This document shows positions 1-7,687 of a DNA stretch of 41,757 nt, one piece after another; position 1 is the first letter of the stretch; every line of letters starts with the position of its first letter. Below the pieces are notes generated by a model that made no database searches, was not told the origin of the DNA, and was given only the letters and a program-made list of their open reading frames with translations. Source of the stretch: Lachnospiraceae bacterium (GTDB lineage Bacteria > Bacillota > Clostridia > Lachnospirales > Lachnospiraceae). A program made the translations under genes and the position numbers. Location of the stretch: NCBI GenBank assembly GCA_014804615.1, contig JAAUZL010000010.1, forward strand, positions 22,884 to 64,640, in the 5' to 3' direction.

Positions 1-611
1 TGATCAATATGCCGGCGATCATCAATCTGGACTTTGCGGATGTACAGACAGTCATGAAGGACAAGGGTATCGCCCATATCGGTATAGGTACCGGTAAGGG
101 GGATGACAAGGCGACTGAGGCGGCAAAGATGGCAGTGGAGAGTCCGCTGCTCGAGACGACGATCACAGGAGCTACGCATGTGATCATCAATGTTTCCGGA
201 GATATCTCGTTAGCGGATGCTTCCGATGCTTCCGATTATGTGAGGGCGCTCACGGGAGATGAGGTGAACATCATCTTTGGTGCGATGTATGACTCCAGTA
301 TGACCGATACCTGTAATGTGACTATCATTGCTACGGGAATTGAGGAGAAGGCGGCAAGGCAGGGCGGCCTTGGCTTTAAGAGCGGATACATAACTCCTAC
401 CTCTCTGCAGGGGAAACCGGTGGGAACAGGCGTTGGCCTTGGCGGTTTCACAACGCAGGGCGTAGGTCTGAAGCAGCCCATGGTTGGTCAGCAGGGTGGA
501 CAGCCTAAGGGGCAGCCCGGTTTAAAGGCGATCGGCATCCAGAAGACGAACGATATCAAGAGCTCGGTGGAGGAGAAATCCTTGGATATCCCCAGCTTCC
601 TTAGAAAATAA
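1..611 (+). CDS. ftsZ: Cell division protein FtsZ, C-terminal part (5' truncated)
   Basis: The reading frame is open from the first base of the window (first full codon at base 3), so this is the C-terminal half of a longer gene. The segment NLDFADVQTVMKDKGIAHIG, followed by a GxGxGxDKATEAA-like stretch and VNIIFGAMYDSSM, is the conserved FtsZ C-terminal (tubulin-like) domain. A glycine- and glutamine-rich linker of about 50 residues follows. The tail ends in LDIPSFLRK, which matches the usual conserved C-terminal peptide that binds FtsA, SepF or ZapD. FtsZ is the GTPase that polymerises into the cytokinetic ring at midcell. A strong terminator follows, and spoIIGA lies downstream as in Bacillus and many Clostridia. 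The GTP-binding N-terminal half lies outside the window. Confidence 0.97.
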   Translation, partial: INMPAIINLDFADVQTVMKDKGIAHIGIGTGKGDDKATEAAKMAVESPLLETTITGATHVIINVSGDISLADASDASDYVRALTGDEVNIIFGAMYDSSMTDTCNVTIIATGIEEKAARQGGLGFKSGYITPTSLQGKPVGTGVGLGGFTTQGVGLKQPMVGQQGGQPKGQPGLKAIGIQKTNDIKSSVEEKSLDIPSFLRK

Positions 612-636
612 AAAAAGATTTCCCGAGAGGGAGAAG

Positions 637-667
637 AAAACCACAGGATAATATCCTGTGGTTTTTT
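637..667 (+). terminator. Rho-independent terminator after ftsZ
   Basis: A perfect 13-bp stem (637-649 with 653-665) encloses a 3-nt loop and runs into a T tract. It lies 26 bases after the ftsZ stop and separates ftsZ transcription from spoIIGA. Confidence 0.9.
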
Positions 668-707
668 GTTGGTATCTGTCTGGAAAAATATGGGAAATGC
701 TCCCTGA

Positions 708-742
708 TTGTGACAGAATATGCATCTTGTTTTTTTTATAAT
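708..742 (+). promoter_or_regulatory. Candidate spoIIGA-sigE promoter with stretched spacer
   Basis: A consensus TATAAT lies at 737-742, just upstream of the GTG start of spoIIGA. No -35 hexamer is visible at the usual 17 bp. A TTGTGACA sequence at 708-715 lies about 21-22 bp upstream of the -10. The B. subtilis spoIIG promoter is known for such an over-long spacer and is activated by Spo0A. I see no perfect Spo0A box (TGTCGAA); TGACAGAA at 711-718 is only a loose resemblance. Confidence 0.4.
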
Positions 743-766
743 GGAGGTGAAATACGGAGGTGTAAT

Positions 767-1579
767 GTGTATTACAAATTATATATTGACAGTGTTTTTA
801 TCCTGCAGATGATAACGGATCTGTATCTGTTGTCTCTGGCCGGACAGCTTTTACGGCGTACTGCCACGCGCCGGAAAAAATGGCTGGGGGCTGTAGTGGG
901 GGCCGGGATGAGCTGTCTGTTTCTTATGTTGCCGGTATTTACGGTGGGAGGCAGACTTTTACTCGGCGCGTTGCCTGTCAGTATGTGCATGATGTGTCTC
1001 ACCTATCGGATATATGGTGTGCGCAGTCTTTTCCGGGCATCCCTGGCGATGGCGGCTGCAGGCTTTTTTTTCGGCAGCGCCATGATATGGATTCTGAACC
1101 GCCTGAGATTCATTATGAAGGGGAGGGGCAGTCTCTTTTTGAGCTTGACAGCGGCTACCCTGGCCTATGGGATCCTCAGGCTCCTGACAGGCAGGCTTAT
1201 GAGAAGGAGGACGGACACCCTGCGGACGGTGTGTCTCTATGTGCCGTCGCCGGGACAGGAGATCCGGGTGCAGGCGCTTGTGGATACAGGGAATCATCTG
1301 ACAGATCCTATAAGCGGGGCGCCGGTGAGTCTGATCAGCAGGCGGATCGCCGGGTGTTTAGCGCCCTGTCTGGTGGAGGAAAAATACCATGCGATTCCCT
1401 ATCACAGTGTGGGGCGGCAAAACGGTATCCTTTCCGCTTATGAGCTTCCCGGGATGCGAATCGAGGAAGCCGGAGAAGTGCTTGTGAGAGAACATATCAT
1501 AGTTGCGATTTGTGATGCGGGCATATCGGAGGATAGCGCCTATCAGATGATATTACACCCTGGGTTATTAGAAAACTAG
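767..1579 (+). CDS. spoIIGA: Sporulation sigma-E factor processing peptidase SpoIIGA
   Basis: SpoIIGA is the membrane aspartic protease that removes the pro-sequence of sigma-E in the mother cell after asymmetric division. The N-terminal half carries several hydrophobic segments (from [20 protein letters not shown] onward) consistent with five or so transmembrane helices. The C-terminal cytosolic half carries the catalytic motif VDTGN, with the Asp at about residue 173. I chose the GTG at 767 (protein begins [11 protein letters not shown]) because a GGAGG lies 6 bases upstream, the family starts here, and an upstream ATG at 710 would precede the candidate -10. The protein is 270 residues, slightly shorter than the usual 300. 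It is followed 11 bp later by its substrate gene sigE, the standard operon. Confidence 0.93.
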   Translation: MYYKLYIDSVFILQMITDLYLLSLAGQLLRRTATRRKKWLGAVVGAGMSCLFLMLPVFTVGGRLLLGALPVSMCMMCLTYRIYGVRSLFRASLAMAAAGFFFGSAMIWILNRLRFIMKGRGSLFLSLTAATLAYGILRLLTGRLMRRRTDTLRTVCLYVPSPGQEIRVQALVDTGNHLTDPISGAPVSLISRRIAGCLAPCLVEEKYHAIPYHSVGRQNGILSAYELPGMRIEEAGEVLVREHIIVAICDAGISEDSAYQMILHPGLLEN

Positions 1580-1590
1580 GAGGAAGAGAA

Positions 1591-2331
1591 ATGGTTTTAA
1601 AAGTGGCAATTCCCGGTAAGATTCAATTTAAGATGGTACACAGGGAGCCGAAATTCCTGATGGCCAGACAGGGAGATATTCATTACATAGGAGGGGCCGA
1701 GGTGCTGCCGCCACCCCTCGAGAGCGACAGGGAAACGGAGATCATCGGTGACCTGGGAACAGAGTATGAGGATGAGGCAAAATCGATTCTGATAGAGCAT
1801 AACCTAAGATTGGTAGTGTACATAGCCAAAAAGTTTGACAACACGGGAGTGGGAGTGGAGGATCTGATCTCCATAGGGACCATCGGGCTGATCAAGTCCA
1901 TCAACACCTTTAACCCGGAGAAGAACATTAAGCTGGCGACTTATGCCTCCCGCTGTATTGAGAATGAAATCTTAATGTACCTCAGAAGAAATAACAAGCA
2001 CCGGATGGAGGTCTCCATCGACGAGCCGCTGAATGTGGATTGGGATGGCAATGAGCTGCTGCTCTCGGATATTCTGGGGACGGAGGAGGATGTGATCTAC
2101 AAGGATCTGGAGAATGAGGTGGAAAAAAAGCTTCTGATCCGGGCGATCGCAAAGTTGTCCGAACGAGAACAGACGATCATCCGGCTGCGGTTCGGCATCG
2201 GCAACGCAGATGGGAAGGAGCTTACCCAGAAGGAAGTGGCGGAATTGTTAGGAATTTCTCAATCTTACATTTCCCGGCTTGAGAAAAAGATCATGCGGAG
2301 ACTGAAGAAGGAAATGAGCAAGGATACCTAA
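1591..2331 (+). CDS. sigE: RNA polymerase sporulation sigma factor SigE (pro-sigma-E)
   Basis: This is the early mother-cell sigma factor of sporulation, made as an inactive precursor. The first about 31 residues form the pro-sequence. The [12 protein letters not shown] motif that follows matches the region just after the known processing site, so cleavage is expected near residue 31 or 32. Region 2 is visible as [20 protein letters not shown] and [16 protein letters not shown], and region 4 as the helix-turn-helix [20 protein letters not shown]. The length of 246 residues is normal. GGAGG at 1579-1583 overlaps the spoIIGA stop, so the pair is translationally linked. No terminator follows directly, but a new promoter-like sequence appears downstream. 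Confidence 0.97.
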   Translation: MVLKVAIPGKIQFKMVHREPKFLMARQGDIHYIGGAEVLPPPLESDRETEIIGDLGTEYEDEAKSILIEHNLRLVVYIAKKFDNTGVGVEDLISIGTIGLIKSINTFNPEKNIKLATYASRCIENEILMYLRRNNKHRMEVSIDEPLNVDWDGNELLLSDILGTEEDVIYKDLENEVEKKLLIRAIAKLSEREQTIIRLRFGIGNADGKELTQKEVAELLGISQSYISRLEKKIMRRLKKEMSKDT

Positions 2332-2343
2332 ACCTATATTTGT

Positions 2344-2372
2344 TTGCTTTTTATATCGGTTAAGCGTATAAT
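2344..2372 (+). promoter_or_regulatory. Candidate sigma-A promoter for the REC/HD-GYP/GGDEF gene
   Basis: TTGCTT (2344-2349), a 17-bp spacer and a consensus TATAAT (2367-2372) precede the gene at 2413. The -35 matches only 3 of 6 positions. Confidence 0.5.
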
Positions 2373-2412
2373 GGAAAAAAGTACCGCTTTCAGGGATTGA
2401 TTTGGGGGACAA

Positions 2413-4407
2413 ATGAAAAAAATTATTTTGATCGTCGATGATGACAGATTGACATTGGCTACGGCCCAGAAGCTTTTGGAGAGCGAATACAAGGTAGTGG
2501 CGGTAAATTCAGGCAGTCAGGCATACAAATATCTGGAGAGGCACACGCCGGACCTGATCCTTTTAGACATCAATATGCCGGAGATCGGCGGTTTTGAGGT
2601 AATGGAGACACTGCAGAAGGATCCTCGCTGGAAAAAAATACCGGTGATCTTTCTGACGGCAGACCGCAGTGCGGAGACGGAGATCGAATGCTTCCGTGTA
2701 GGAGCAAACGACTATATCTCCAAGCCCTTTGAGCCCAATATCCTGTTAAGCCGCACCAAAAGCACGATAGAGCTGGACGGTTATCGGAAAGATCTACAGC
2801 GCAGACTGGATGAGAAGACGAAGGAGATGGAGCGTGTCACGATCCAGGCGATCATGACGGTTGCCAATACGGTGGATGCCAAGGACGACTACACCAAGGG
2901 ACATTCCATGCGTGTGGCGGCATACGCAGAGCTTCTGGCGCAGCGTCTCGGCTGGCCGGAGGAGGAAATTCAGAATATTTATTATGTGGCGATGATGCAT
3001 GATGTGGGAAAGATCGGAGTCCCGGACGCTGTGCTCAATAAACCCTTCAGGCTGACCGATCTGGAGTTTCGACTGATCAAGGGGCATACCATGGTAGGAG
3101 CGGAGATATTAAGCGATTTTAAGACTTTTCCCAATATCAGTGTGGGCGCCAAATATCACCACGAAAGATACGATGGCAAAGGATATCCGGAGGGGCTGAA
3201 AGGAGAATCGATTCCTCTGGTGGCACGGGTGATCGGGTTGGTGGATTCTTACGATGCCATGACCAGCAATCGTGTTTACCGCAGAAGGCTGAACGACGAA
3301 GTCGTCATGGAGGAGCTGGAAAAAGGGAAAGGAACCCAGTGGGATCCCGAGCTTGTAGATATTTTTATAGAGTTGATCAAGGAAGGGGCCCTGGAGAAGG
3401 TGTGGATGCCGGAGGAGGATATGGCCACACCGATCTTTGACAGTGGTAAGATCGTGGGCATCACGATGGGAGACGAGGAAATCCGGGAATCGCCGATCGA
3501 TTATCTGACAGGTCTTTTGAGTAAAAGAAAGGGAGAGTATGATATCTCCGTGGGCCTGCGGGCAGAAGGAGGAACCCTGATGCTCATAGATCTGAACCAT
3601 TTCAGTCAGATCAATGATATGCACGGGCATCTGATGGGAGATTATGCTTTGAAAATGGTTGCCGATGTTCTGCGGGAGGTATGCGGAAATGATCTGGTCT
3701 GCAGAACCGGCGGAGACGAGTTTTTATATTATCTGGCAGGCATAACTGACGAGGAGATCGTCAGGGAAAAAGTAGAACAGCTTCTTGCCGCTTATGCAGA
3801 AAAACAGAAGGAAGTGGAGCTGCTTAAGGAAGCTGAACTTTCCGTGGGTATCAGTATATCGGGCAGAGGCTGCAGGGAGTTTGAAGAGCTCTACAGACGG
3901 GCTGACAAGGCGCTTTATCTGGTAAAACAGAATCCCGGACAGCGATATGGTTTCTATCAGAAAACCGGAGTTTTACGGACGCCTGAACAGTCTCAGGGCG
4001 ATCTGGATAAGATCATGGATGCCATCAAGAATCAGGAGACTTATCAGGGTGCCTTCCAGGTGGACTATAGCGACTTTAACCATGTTTACGATTTTGTGAC
4101 ACACATGTCAGAACGAAATAAAAAAGAGACACAGCTCCTGCTTTTCACGTTGTTTTCTTCAAATGGCGGGGATGTGCAGCTGGAGCGTATGGAGATGGCC
4201 ATGCAGTGTATGGAACAGGCGATCTGCAAGTCTCTGCGCGGCGTGGATGTGGGCGCCAGATACAGCAGTTCCCAGTTTCTGGTAGTGCTTTTGGGAACGG
4301 AGAGAGAAAACGTGCGCGTGGTGACGGACCGTATCATACAAAATTATTTTAAGCTTTATGGCGAAAAGGATATCACGATCACATTTGATATCGCGAAATT
4401 TAACTGA
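2413..4407 (+). CDS. Response regulator with HD-GYP and tandem GGDEF domains (c-di-GMP metabolism)
   Basis: This 664-residue cytosolic protein has four modules. Residues 1-125 are a receiver domain with phospho-acceptor D52 (LLDINMP) and K104. Residues about 140-325 are an HD-GYP phosphodiesterase with HD at 196-197 (MMHDVGKIG), the HH pair at 249-250 and DGKGYPEG at 254-261. Residues about 365-520 are a GGDEF diguanylate cyclase domain with an intact GGDEF at 433-437 and the IDLNHFSQIND nucleotide-binding stretch. Residues about 525-664 look like a second, degenerate GGDEF fold in which SSSQF replaces GGDEF. HD-GYP enzymes hydrolyse c-di-GMP and GGDEF enzymes make it, so the protein could be bifunctional or one half could be regulatory. 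No kinase gene is adjacent. It sits between sigE and the inverted sigG. Confidence 0.92.
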   Translation: MKKIILIVDDDRLTLATAQKLLESEYKVVAVNSGSQAYKYLERHTPDLILLDINMPEIGGFEVMETLQKDPRWKKIPVIFLTADRSAETEIECFRVGANDYISKPFEPNILLSRTKSTIELDGYRKDLQRRLDEKTKEMERVTIQAIMTVANTVDAKDDYTKGHSMRVAAYAELLAQRLGWPEEEIQNIYYVAMMHDVGKIGVPDAVLNKPFRLTDLEFRLIKGHTMVGAEILSDFKTFPNISVGAKYHHERYDGKGYPEGLKGESIPLVARVIGLVDSYDAMTSNRVYRRRLNDEVVMEELEKGKGTQWDPELVDIFIELIKEGALEKVWMPEEDMATPIFDSGKIVGITMGDEEIRESPIDYLTGLLSKRKGEYDISVGLRAEGGTLMLIDLNHFSQINDMHGHLMGDYALKMVADVLREVCGNDLVCRTGGDEFLYYLAGITDEEIVREKVEQLLAAYAEKQKEVELLKEAELSVGISISGRGCREFEELYRRADKALYLVKQNPGQRYGFYQKTGVLRTPEQSQGDLDKIMDAIKNQETYQGAFQVDYSDFNHVYDFVTHMSERNKKETQLLLFTLFSSNGGDVQLERMEMAMQCMEQAICKSLRGVDVGARYSSSQFLVVLLGTERENVRVVTDRIIQNYFKLYGEKDITITFDIAKFN

Positions 4408-4413
4408 TGTGAC

Positions 4414-4445
4414 AAGGAGCCGGGAAATGTTTCCCGACTCCTTTT
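4414..4445. terminator. Terminator hairpin between convergent genes
   Basis: AAGGAG (4414-4419) pairs with CTCCTT (4438-4443) around an inner CGGGAAA-type stem, followed by T residues. The reverse strand also reads into a short tract, so it may serve both the regulator gene (+) and sigG (-), which converge here. Confidence 0.75.
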
Positions 4446-4458
4446 GACTGCTTATGGA

Positions 4459-5238
4459 TCATGCGGTCAGGTAGAGCCGCATGGTCTTTAAGGCGTTTTT
4501 TTCCAGCCGGGAGACCTGAGCCTGGGAGATTCCGATTTTCTCGGCAACCTCCATCTGGGTCTTCCCCTCGAAAAAACGCAGGGAGATGATCTCGTGCTCC
4601 CGCTTGGTCAGTTTTTTCATGGCTTCGCTCAAGGAGATATGTTCCACCCAGACCTCCTCACCACTCTTCTTGTCGCTGATCTGGTCCATGACGTAGAGTG
4701 TGTCGCCGCCGTCCGTGTAGACCGGTTCATAGAGACTTAGGGGACTTTGGATGGCATCCAGCGCATAGACAATATCCTCCTTGGGGACGCCGATCTCGCT
4801 GGCGATCTCTGTGACGGTGGGCTCTCTGGAATTGGTGCGGGTCAGATGCTCCTTGGCATAGATGGCCTTGTAGGCGGTGTCCTTTAAAGAGCGGGAAACC
4901 CGAATGGAATTAGCATCTCTGAGATAACGACGGATCTCCCCGACGATCATGGGAACCGCATAGGTACTGAATTTCACGTTCAGCGTGCTGTCAAAATTGT
5001 CGATCGCTTTGATCAGCCCCACACAGCCGATCTGAAAGAGATCATCCACATTTTCGCTGCTGGAGTGAAAGCGTTTGATCACGCTTAAGACCAGGCGAAG
5101 GTTGCCTTTGATATAGGTCATGCGGGCATCCTGGTCTCCTTCTTCAATCTTTCTAAACAGTTCCTCTTTTTCCGTGCTTTTTAAGAGCGGCAGTTTGGCA
5201 GTGTTCACGCCGCAGATTTCTACTTTGCCCTGTATCAT
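4459..5238 (-). CDS. sigG: RNA polymerase sporulation sigma factor SigG
   Basis: SigG is the late forespore sigma factor. The start of the protein, KVEICGVNTAKLPLLK, is the diagnostic SigG N-terminus. It is followed by region 2 (GNLRLVLSVIKRF, DLFQIGCVGLIKAIDNFD, KFSTYAVPMIVGEIRRYLRD), region 3 and the region 4 helix-turn-helix EVAEKIGISQAQVSRLEKNA. I chose ATG 5238 (MIQGKVEICG, 259 residues) over an upstream in-frame ATG at 5304. The shorter form matches the family length, and the candidate SigG-type promoter at 5303-5332 would start transcription downstream of 5304. The gene is inverted relative to spoIIGA-sigE and separated from them by a c-di-GMP gene, whereas in B. subtilis it follows sigE directly on the same strand. 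Confidence 0.96.
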   Translation of the reverse strand: MIQGKVEICGVNTAKLPLLKSTEKEELFRKIEEGDQDARMTYIKGNLRLVLSVIKRFHSSSENVDDLFQIGCVGLIKAIDNFDSTLNVKFSTYAVPMIVGEIRRYLRDANSIRVSRSLKDTAYKAIYAKEHLTRTNSREPTVTEIASEIGVPKEDIVYALDAIQSPLSLYEPVYTDGGDTLYVMDQISDKKSGEEVWVEHISLSEAMKKLTKREHEIISLRFFEGKTQMEVAEKIGISQAQVSRLEKNALKTMRLYLTA

Positions 5239-5302
5239 AACTGTACCAGCCTTTCGTATGGATTTTGCCCGCGGGCAGGCGCTTTGTGATTCGTTTGGTA
5301 AC

Positions 5303-5332
5303 AAGGATGCGCGATTGACAAGAATTTATTCA
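5303..5332 (-). promoter_or_regulatory. Candidate SigG-type promoter of sigG
   Basis: On the reverse strand TGAATA (5327-5332), a 17-bp spacer and CATCCTT (5303-5309) fit the forespore consensus TGAATA-N17/18-CATACTA at all six -35 positions and five of seven -10 positions. This suggests autoregulation of sigG, which is known in Bacillus. The match is by eye. Confidence 0.5.
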
Positions 5333-5364
5333 TAAAATTTTAAGGAAAAAAGTCTGGATAGGAT

Positions 5365-5393
5365 TTTACAAAAGGGAAGTTTTTTGGTACATT
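5365..5393 (+). promoter_or_regulatory. Candidate sigma-A promoter for the zinc-ribbon/SH3 gene
   Basis: TTTACA (5365-5370), a 17-bp spacer and TACATT (5388-5393) lie 47 bp upstream of the start at 5440. Confidence 0.45.
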
Positions 5394-5439
5394 ATTGTAA
5401 GAACAGAACGAATGAAAAAATGATTGAGGAGAGATAAGT

Positions 5440-6165
5440 ATGGTATGTCCAGAATGTGGCGCGCACCTGGAGAGTTCGGATCAGTTTTGTCCGGGATGCG
5501 GTGTCAGGATCATAAGAAAAAAACGCTGTCCTGAATGCGGAGAGATGCTGCGGGAGGGGACCCGGTTCTGCCCCAGCTGCGGCGAGGAGATCCCGGAGGA
5601 TTATTTTACGAGAAAAAAATCCTCAGCCGGGGCTGCACCTAAAAAGAATGCGGCACCGCCGCCGAAAAAGCGGCCGGTCAGAGAACAGGAGGAAGAAGAC
5701 TGGGACGATGAGGAGGATGAGGAGAGCGTAGATGTGCTCACCATCATGACGGTTGCCGTCGGCTGTATCCTTTTGGTGATCATAGCAGTGCTGGGCTTCA
5801 ATCTGTTTCAGCGGTATATGCCGAAAAACTATGACAGGGCAGCCAGGGAGCAGGAAGAGCAGGAGGAAGACGTCGAAGGAGAAGAAGAGTACGGAGAAGA
5901 CGGTCAGCAGCTGGCGGAAGACAACAATGAAGAGCCGGGCGCGGAAGTGAGTGAAGGCGGCGGTACTCTTGTCATTGCCTCCAATGTGAATGTCAGAGAC
6001 AATCCGGATACGCAGGGTACTACGGTGATCAAGGTAGCGCAGGCGGGAGAGAGCTATGAGTACACAGAGGTCGTGGGCGGCGGTATGTGGTATAAGGTCC
6101 TTTTGCCGGATGAGGACGACTATGAATTCGGTTACGTCTATGCGGACTACATAGAGCTGCAATAA
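5440..6165 (+). CDS. Zinc-ribbon, single-pass membrane protein with extracellular SH3 domain
   Basis: The first 50 residues hold two zinc ribbons with CPECG, CPGCG, CPECG and CPSCG knuckles. A lysine/proline-rich and then very acidic linker follows. One transmembrane segment (about residues 104-127, MTVAVGCILLVIIAVLGFNL) places the N-terminus in the cytosol. The outside part is again acidic and ends in an SH3_3-type domain (about 178-241) with the typical NVNVRDNPDTQGTTV start and YVYADYIEL end. Bacterial SH3 domains of this type often bind peptidoglycan or cell wall peptides. The 241-residue architecture is common in Lachnospiraceae but I know of no assigned function. An AGGAG-like RBS precedes the ATG. 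Confidence 0.8.
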   Translation: MVCPECGAHLESSDQFCPGCGVRIIRKKRCPECGEMLREGTRFCPSCGEEIPEDYFTRKKSSAGAAPKKNAAPPPKKRPVREQEEEDWDDEEDEESVDVLTIMTVAVGCILLVIIAVLGFNLFQRYMPKNYDRAAREQEEQEEDVEGEEEYGEDGQQLAEDNNEEPGAEVSEGGGTLVIASNVNVRDNPDTQGTTVIKVAQAGESYEYTEVVGGGMWYKVLLPDEDDYEFGYVYADYIELQ

Positions 6166-6167
6166 CC

Positions 6168-6221
6168 CCCGCGACAGTCGCCAAATGACTGCAAGCAGTC
6201 GCTTGGCTCGTTGTCCGCGGG
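6168..6221. repeat. Palindromic REP-like element
   Basis: A long imperfect hairpin: CCCGCG (6168-6173) with CGCGGG (6216-6221) outside, and GCCAAATGACTGC (6180-6192) with GCAGTCGCTTGGC (6195-6207) inside, 2-nt loop. There is no T tract, so it is a poor terminator. A 14-base motif at 6198-6211 recurs with one change in another palindrome at 24811-24824, suggesting a repeat family. Confidence 0.6.
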
Positions 6222-6282
6222 AATAAACAGGAACCTTTTTCGGGCGGAAACATAAGATAATAAAAAGCCCGGGGAGGTTCCT

Positions 6283-6516
6283 ATGTTATTTTCGGAATTA
6301 AAGAAAAAGGAAGTCATCAACCTGAAAAACTGCGAGCGGCTTGGCAAGGTGGCTGATCTTGAATTCGATGAATGTACGGGACAGATTTGTAAACTGATCA
6401 TTCCGGGGGAGAATAAATGGTGCGGATTTTTCGGGAATGAACCAGACTATGTGATCCGGTACAAGGACATCAAAAAGATCGGACCGGATATTATCGTGGT
6501 AGATATCTGTCTCTAG
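6283..6516 (+). CDS. YlmC/YmxH family PRC-barrel protein
   Basis: This 77-residue protein is a single PRC-barrel fold (FSELKKKEVINLKNCERLGK, then a VADLEFDECTGQI strand pair and YKDIKKIGPDIIVVDI). It belongs by sequence to the small YlmC/YmxH family, which is found in endospore formers near spo or ylm loci. The exact function is not established. A GGGGAGG RBS lies just upstream of ATG 6283. Its position next to sigG agrees with the sporulation neighbourhood seen in other Firmicutes. It ends 19 bp before the consensus promoter of nrdR. Confidence 0.85.
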   Translation: MLFSELKKKEVINLKNCERLGKVADLEFDECTGQICKLIIPGENKWCGFFGNEPDYVIRYKDIKKIGPDIIVVDICL

Positions 6517-6535
6517 GGTGGTTACCATAAAGTAG

Positions 6536-6564
6536 TTGACATAATGATTATTTTCCTCTATAAT
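6536..6564 (+). promoter_or_regulatory. Consensus sigma-A promoter of nrdR
   Basis: TTGACA (6536-6541), a 17-bp spacer and TATAAT (6559-6564): both hexamers are perfect and the spacing is optimal. It drives nrdR, whose start is 48 bp downstream of the -10. No NrdR-box pair is visible nearby. Confidence 0.9.
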
Positions 6565-6611
6565 AAACCTATTGAGAGGTACCAGAACGGTGGATAAGGA
6601 GGATATTCGGG

Positions 6612-7061
6612 ATGAAATGCCCATTTTGCGGCCATGAGAATACCAGAGTGATCGACAGCAGACCGGCGGAGGACAACAGTTCTATCAGAAGGCGTCGCGT
6701 CTGTGACGAGTGTGATAAGCGTTTTACCACTTACGAGAAGGTAGAGACGATTCCGCTGATCGTCATTAAGAAAGACAATAACAGGGAGACCTATGACAGG
6801 TCAAAGATCGAGGCCGGTGTTCTGCGCGCCTGCCATAAAAGACCGATCAGTGCAAATCAGATCAATCAGCTGGTGGACGAGGTGGAGACAGAGGTCTTTA
6901 ACCGGGAGGAGAAGGAGATACCCAGTCAGGTGATCGGTGAACTTGTCATGAACAAGTTAAAGGATCTGGAGGCGGTAGCTTATGTCAGATTTGCCTCAGT
7001 CTACAGAGAGTTTAAAGATATCAACACCTTTATGGAGGAGTTAAAGAAAGTGCTGGAATAA
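6612..7061 (+). CDS. nrdR: Transcriptional repressor NrdR
   Basis: NrdR is the zinc-ribbon/ATP-cone repressor of ribonucleotide reductase genes; it senses ATP and dATP. Zinc ligands are Cys3, Cys6, Cys31 and Cys34 (MKCPFCGHENT and RRVCDEC). The following ATP-cone (about residues 49-139) starts with PLIVIKKDNNRETYDRSKIE and includes VRFASVYREFKDI. The 149-residue length is normal for the family. The gene is monocistronic here: a consensus promoter upstream and a strong terminator 40 bp after the stop. The reductase genes it would control are not in the window. Confidence 0.97.
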   Translation: MKCPFCGHENTRVIDSRPAEDNSSIRRRRVCDECDKRFTTYEKVETIPLIVIKKDNNRETYDRSKIEAGVLRACHKRPISANQINQLVDEVETEVFNREEKEIPSQVIGELVMNKLKDLEAVAYVRFASVYREFKDINTFMEELKKVLE

Positions 7062-7100
7062 GACGCTTCTTTTGGAACAGCACGGTAAACGGGTCATATA

Positions 7101-7135
7101 AAAACACCTTGCACAACTGCAGGGTGTTTTGTTAT
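7101..7135 (+). terminator. Terminator after nrdR
   Basis: A 13-bp stem with one G-T pair (7101-7113 with 7118-7130), a CAAC loop and a following T-rich tail. An ATG at 7109 in the next reading frame lies inside this hairpin and is therefore not a start. Confidence 0.85.
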
Positions 7136-7159
7136 GATATTGGGGCGGAGGAAAAACCA

Positions 7160-7687
7160 ATGCTTGAATGTTTTTACCCGGATGTATATCTGGATTCTGC
7201 ATATGAGATTGACTATGAGACGCTGTACCAAAAGGGTATGCGGGGCGTGATCTTTGATATAGACAACACACTGGTGCCCCACGGTGCGCCGGCGGATGAG
7301 AGAAGTATCGCTCTTTTTGAGAGGCTGCGAAAGATTGGATTTGAGAGCGTTCTCTTGTCCAACAACAAAGAGCCACGGGTGAAGAGCTTTAATGACCGGG
7401 TGCATTCCCGCTATCTCTATAAGGCGGGAAAACCGGGGAAAAAGGGGTATCTGAAGGCTATGGAGCTTATGGGCACCGGCCCGGATACCACGCTTTTTGT
7501 GGGGGATCAGCTTTTTACGGATGTCTGGGGTGCGAAACGGGCCGGGATATTGACTTATTTGGTCAAACCAATTCATCCCAAGGAGGAGATACAGATCGTA
7601 ATAAAAAGGCGGCTGGAATGGATCGTGTTGTTTTTTTATGCAAGATCGCTCAGACGGCAGGGAGGAAAGCATGAAGATAGACGGTAA
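7160..7687 (+). CDS. yqeG: YqeG family HAD-IIIA phosphatase
   Basis: This is a haloacid dehalogenase-superfamily hydrolase of the YqeG group. The catalytic motif I is GVIFDIDNTLV (nucleophile and acid/base Asp), motif II is VLLSNN, and motif III/IV is TLFVGDQLFTDVWGAKRAG. ATG 7160 is chosen because a GGAGG lies 8 bases upstream and the protein then starts MLECFYPDVY as in homologs; the longer frame begins within the preceding terminator. The protein is 175 residues. The C-terminus overlaps the aroE start by 17 bp, so the two are co-translated. The substrate of YqeG is not established; the gene is often found with aroE, yqeH or rsfS in Firmicutes. Confidence 0.9.
   Translation: MLECFYPDVYLDSAYEIDYETLYQKGMRGVIFDIDNTLVPHGAPADERSIALFERLRKIGFESVLLSNNKEPRVKSFNDRVHSRYLYKAGKPGKKGYLKAMELMGTGPDTTLFVGDQLFTDVWGAKRAGILTYLVKPIHPKEEIQIVIKRRLEWIVLFFYARSLRRQGGKHEDRR

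Noticed and set aside
710-766. ATG 710 as start of SpoIIGA
   Set aside because: It lies upstream of the candidate -10 and has no RBS; the GTG at 767 has a good RBS and the family N-terminus.
5239-5304. Longer SigG starting at ATG 5304
   Set aside because: The extra 22 residues do not match the family, and the candidate SigG-type promoter would start transcription downstream of this codon.
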